Made by a program: the position numbers and the translations under genes
NCBI GenBank assembly: GCA_017469645.1
Contig: JAFUFY010000041.1
Coordinates: forward strand, 1-47,060
DNA from: Campylobacter sp.
GTDB taxonomy: Bacteria; Campylobacterota; Campylobacteria; Campylobacterales; Campylobacteraceae
Reading direction: 5' to 3'
DNA length: 47,060 nucleotides
Notes under the pieces: generated by a model
Databases searched by the model: none
Told to the model about the DNA's origin: nothing
What the model saw: the letters and a program-made list of their open reading frames with translations, nothing else
In this document: positions 44,313 through 47,060 of the stretch, piece after piece
Position numbering within the stretch: position 1 is the stretch's first letter
Layout of the letters: each line of letters starts with the position of its first letter

Positions 44313-44652
44313 TTCGCACTCCTTAAAAAGAAATTTGTTTTTCTAATTTTCTTGGCAAAATTTTACTGAATAAAAATGTCAGAAATTGTCCGTTTGGATT
44401 TAAAAATTTTAAAATTAATTTTTTTAAAATTTTAGAAATGCCTAATTTTGCGAATTTACTAAAATTTGAATAAATTTAATTTATTTAAATTTAAGCCCAA
44501 ATTTAGGGAATAAATTTAAAAATAATGTCAAAAATTGTCCTTTAAAATTTAAAATGCTTTAAATTTAAATCGATATAAACGACAAAAAAATAATAAATTT
44601 AAGCACTAAAATTGTATAATTTCGCTTTAAATTTGTAGATTTAGGAAAATTT
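44313..44652. other. Divergent purB/lysE regulatory region with a repeated 17-mer
   Basis: This 340-base AT-rich region holds the start signals of both genes. A direct repeat, AATGTCAGAAATTGTCC (44375-44391) and AATGTCAAAAATTGTCC (44524-44540), differs by one base and is spaced by 149 bases start to start, one copy nearer each gene. No gene or RNA is recognised here. Confidence 0.5.
44615..44620 (+). promoter_or_regulatory. -10 box of the LysE-family gene
   Basis: TATAAT preceded by TTG gives a predicted start near 44627 and a leader of about 26 bases with TAGGAAA before the ATG. Confidence 0.6.
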
Positions 44653-45264
44653 ATGGAAGGTTTTTTAAAAGGAATTCTTCTTGGTCTTGGCGTTAGTGTA
44701 CCGATAGGTCCTATCAATGTTTTGATTATGTCTTATGCTTTAAAAAGCTATACAAAAGCACTTTGTTTGGGGCTTGGCGCGATGAGTGCTGACGCATTTT
44801 TTCTGCTTTTATCAGCTTTTGGTGTAGCAAAACTGCTAAATTCGCCTAGCATTTTTAAAATTTTAGCCATTTTTGGGGCATGTTTTTTGCTTTATATGGC
44901 GTGGGGTATTTTCAAAAGCTCAAAAAATGAAATCAAAACAAAAAGCGTAAATACCGATGAAATTGGCTCGCACGGTGCTATTTATATAAAAGGACTTTTG
45001 CTAAATTTATTAAATCCTTATGTTATAATGTTTTGGCTTAGCGTTTCAGCAACAACCGCTAAAATCGGCGGTAGCTTTGGCGTAGTTTTAGCAGGGCTTG
45101 TGATTGGAATTTTCTCGTGGATTAGCCTATTTCCACTTGTAATATACAAAAATCGCAGATTTGTAAGTCCAAAAGTTGCAATGTATTTAGCCTACGCTTC
45201 TGCTTTGATTTTAGTATTTTTCGCATTTAGTTTGATTTATAAGACATTTTTCACACTATCGTAA
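44653..45264 (+). CDS. LysE/RhtB-family amino-acid exporter
   Basis: The 203-aa protein has six helices and the family N-terminus GVSVPIGPINVLIMSYAL (the GPxx motif after helix 1), followed by GLGAMSADAFFLLLSAFG and GLLLNLLNPYVIMFWLSV, matching the NPK/NP motif region. Members export amino acids or related small molecules; the substrate here is unknown. It is transcribed alone, divergent from purB, and ends before a hairpin terminator. Confidence 0.88.
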   Translation: MEGFLKGILLGLGVSVPIGPINVLIMSYALKSYTKALCLGLGAMSADAFFLLLSAFGVAKLLNSPSIFKILAIFGACFLLYMAWGIFKSSKNEIKTKSVNTDEIGSHGAIYIKGLLLNLLNPYVIMFWLSVSATTAKIGGSFGVVLAGLVIGIFSWISLFPLVIYKNRRFVSPKVAMYLAYASALILVFFAFSLIYKTFFTLS

Positions 45265-45279
45265 TGCAAATTCTAATGC

Positions 45280-45316
45280 AATCTTGGCAAATTTAAAGTC
45301 TGAATTTGCCAAGATT
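45280..45316. terminator. Hairpin between convergent LysE-family and ComEA-like genes
   Basis: Arms AATCTTGGCAAATT (45280-45293) and AATTTGCCAAGATT (45303-45316) pair exactly with a nine-base loop. The T-run after it is weak on both sides (TATAAATTT on plus), so it is a probable rather than a certain terminator, perhaps used from both directions. Confidence 0.6.
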
Positions 45317-45336
45317 TATAAATTTGTTGATAAAAA

Positions 45337-45855
45337 TTAATCTTTTTTTGCTTTTTTAGCGCTTTCTTTTACTTCGTCTTTTGCTTTATTTGCAGTTTTT
45401 TCTGATTTTTCTTTTACTTTTTTAACTTTTTCTTTTGTTTCGCTTTTTGCCTTTTTAGTGCTATCTTTTGCTTCTTTTGTCATTTCTTTGGCTTCATCTT
45501 TTGCCTTTTTAGCACTTTTTTCTGCTTTTGTCGCTTTTGCTTTTGCTTTTTTTTCGGCTTTTGCTTTTTCTTTTTGGGCAACTGATTTTAAATTTGTCGT
45601 ATCGGTTTCGCCGCTAACGCTCAAATCATCTTTAAGCATTTCAAATCTCTTATTTCCGATACCTTTTATGTTTTTTATGTCTTCAATTCTTTCAAATTTA
45701 TTTGATTTTCTGTATTCTATGATGGCTTCTGCTTTCCCTGCACCAATACCTGGAAGCATCATAAGTTCTTTTTTTGTAGCTGTGTTAAGGTTTATCTGTG
45801 CAAACGCAAAACTCGCCACCGCCGTAACTAGAACTAGAATTTTAGAAAACTTCAT
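45337..45855 (-). CDS. ComEA-like helix-hairpin-helix protein with long Lys/Ala/Glu tail
   Basis: The 172-aa precursor has a signal peptide (cut after AFA, about residue 19) and a ComEA-type double helix-hairpin-helix domain (about 20-80: INLNTATKKELMMLPGIGAGKAEAIIEYR...IKGIGNKRFEMLK). This domain binds double-stranded DNA in the periplasm during natural transformation. A tail of about 80 residues follows, almost only Lys, Ala, Glu, Asp, Ser and Thr (AKKAKDEAKEMTKEAKDSTKK and similar units), which looks like an extended helix or a histone H1-like tail. The C. jejuni homologue I recall (Cj0011c) is only about 79 aa. AAAGGAG precedes the ATG. Confidence 0.85.
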   Translation of the reverse strand: MKFSKILVLVTAVASFAFAQINLNTATKKELMMLPGIGAGKAEAIIEYRKSNKFERIEDIKNIKGIGNKRFEMLKDDLSVSGETDTTNLKSVAQKEKAKAEKKAKAKATKAEKSAKKAKDEAKEMTKEAKDSTKKAKSETKEKVKKVKEKSEKTANKAKDEVKESAKKAKKD

Positions 45856-46010
45856 TTTTGCTCCTTTAAAGAAAAGTTAAGAATTAAATCGTAACTTTAA
45901 ATGGCTTAAAATTTGGTAAATTTGAAAGAAATTTAGTTAAATTTGTAAAAATTTTATAGATTATGAGTTATATTTTGGTATTGAAATCGATGAAATTTAT
46001 ATTTATCTAA

Positions 46011-46853
46011 TTAAAATCGTCTAGGTGATTTGCGAGATTTTAATTTAGGATGGCGACGCTTAAAGCTAACAAATGGAACATTGCGATAATACATTTTGTG
46101 AGATTGTATATTTTGTCTTTGTTTTCGCAATTCATTTACGCAATTATTAACAAAATTTGCCCACAAACCACTTTTGGCAGTTTCAATAAAATACTGAATT
46201 GGAATTTGAATTAAATACCTATGAAAAATATCTTTCAAAGACAATAAGCAAAAAACAGATTGTCTTAAATCATTGGGCTAATTAATTTCATTTAATCCCT
46301 TAAAATCAAAAACAACAGGAACATTGCTATTTAGCCAATTTTTAGGCAATAATTCGTCTGCAAAAGAAATTTCTAAAAGATTGCCAACTAAAATTTCTTC
46401 TTGATTATATATTGGAGAAATGTTTCCAATATTTTCTTTAATCCCTTTCTCAAATCTTTTATAATCATTTTTAGGTTTTGTACCATCAACAACCCAATTC
46501 ATATTTTTATAAAATTGTTCGCGAGACAGCCTTTCTTCTGGCTTGATTGGTGAGTGCTGAAATTCTAATGTAAATCCATTTTCTGTGCAAACATCGGCAA
46601 TATGTTTTTCGCCAGTCTCTTGGTCATATTTAACAATTTCTTGCCAATGTTCCGGAAAATAATTTTTCCACATACGATGCCAATCAGTCTCTGCTTCGTG
46701 CCAAGAATCGCAGTTTTTCTTAGATTTATGAGACCAATGGGCTATTTTCACTTCTCCGCATTTAGCAATTACCTCTGCTTTGCAACAAGGACATATTCCT
46801 TTTGTTCCTTTTGTAGCATGAGTTCTTTTTCTATTTACTTCTGCAATTAACAT
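46011..46853 (-). pseudogene. CoiA-like nuclease-family gene interrupted by an in-frame TAG
   Basis: The first 191 codons (ATG at 46851-46853 to TAG at 46278-46280) carry the CoiA-family marks: a zinc-finger pair CPCC, HWSHKS, the block HEAETDWHRMWKNYFPEHW, and the nuclease-like ADVCTENGFTLEFQHSPI (D...ExQ type). After the TAG the same frame stays open for 88 more codons (PNDLRQSVFCLLSLKDIFHRYL... to TAA at 46011), so one nonsense codon splits a protein of about 280 aa. The upstream GTG at 46868 is not needed. CoiA proteins act in competence and recombination. It could be an inactivated gene, a sequencing error or, less likely, read-through. Confidence 0.7.
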
Positions 46854-47060
46854 ATTAAATTTACCCACTTATTTATCGATTTGCAAAATTTATATTACAA
46901 AAACACAAATTAAATTTGGATAAAGCAACCAAATTCACGCAAATTTCAGTAAATCTAAAAAAATAAACCTATTTTGTCAATAAAAATATAAATAAAAAAC
47001 AAGCAAAAAATTTTAAATTTAAAGAATTTAAACTTTAAAAACTGAAAGCTAGATTTTAAA

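Noticed and set aside
45458..45880. A 140-codon plus-strand frame opposite the ComEA-like gene
   Set aside because: Its Ala/Phe/Ser runs are the complement of the Lys/Ala/Glu tail; no start signal.

Overview
The window is a piece of an AT-rich epsilonproteobacterial chromosome, most likely a Campylobacter that is not C. jejuni or C. coli. The basis is base composition, TATAAT-type -10 elements without clear -35 boxes, and gene order. From memory, two blocks match C. jejuni neighbourhoods. One runs rlpA, mltD, tatD, recN, nadK, aspS, adk, ppa (the Cj0646-Cj0638 area). The other runs mnmC, amiA, nmo, tyrS, spoT, rpoZ, pyrH, envC, ftsX, ftsE, trmB, flpA, rluD, rodA (the Cj1268-Cj1282 area). No rRNA, tRNA, CRISPR array, prophage or transposase was seen. 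The species was not determined.

Layout. 0.1-7.9 kb (minus strand): nadK, recN, tatD, mltD, rlpA, hisB, then four small membrane proteins around an orphan PstS-like protein. 8.0-12.2 kb (plus): aspS, adk, a 46-aa lipoprotein missed by length cut-offs, ppa, a YrdC-like protein and a membrane protein. 12.24-12.59 kb: repeats. 12.6-29.2 kb (minus): a long housekeeping block for cell wall and division (amiA, envC, ftsEX), tRNA modification (mnmC, trmB), stringent response (spoT), omega subunit, UMP kinase and an FlpA-like lipoprotein, interrupted only by a plus-strand Sel1-type gene. 29.3-31.4 kb (plus): rodA and a paralogue of the 11.5 kb membrane protein, each followed by a repeat. 31.5-33.7 kb (minus): pyrB-pyrC. 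33.7-34.2 kb: repeats. 34.2-38.4 kb (minus): a split activase/dehydratase-like pair with Fe-S-type cysteines. 38.5-41.5 kb (minus): a small CPxP protein, a multi-spanning membrane protein, a DUF59 protein and a WYL-type regulator, with an FNR/CRP-like site at -41.5. 41.5-45.3 kb: purB and a DASS carrier (minus), then a LysE exporter (plus). 45.3-46.9 kb (minus): a ComEA-like protein with a long Lys/Ala tail and a CoiA-like gene broken by an in-frame stop.

Several genes act together. FtsEX, EnvC (degenerate LytM domain) and AmiA form a plausible daughter-cell separation pathway, with RodA, MltD and RlpA adding wall synthesis and remodelling. PyrB, PyrC and PyrH serve pyrimidine synthesis. PurB releases fumarate next to a dicarboxylate-type carrier.

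The most unusual signal is a family of five intergenic elements, each with near-invariant ends (GCCGACGATTT and AAAGCTAGGC) around a stem whose sequence differs in every copy while pairing is kept. In three copies the tip hairpin is conserved and shows a compensatory pair change. I do not recognise this family. The next most interesting are the FNR-like operon, the ComEA tail, and two genes whose -10 position predicts leaderless or near-leaderless mRNAs.
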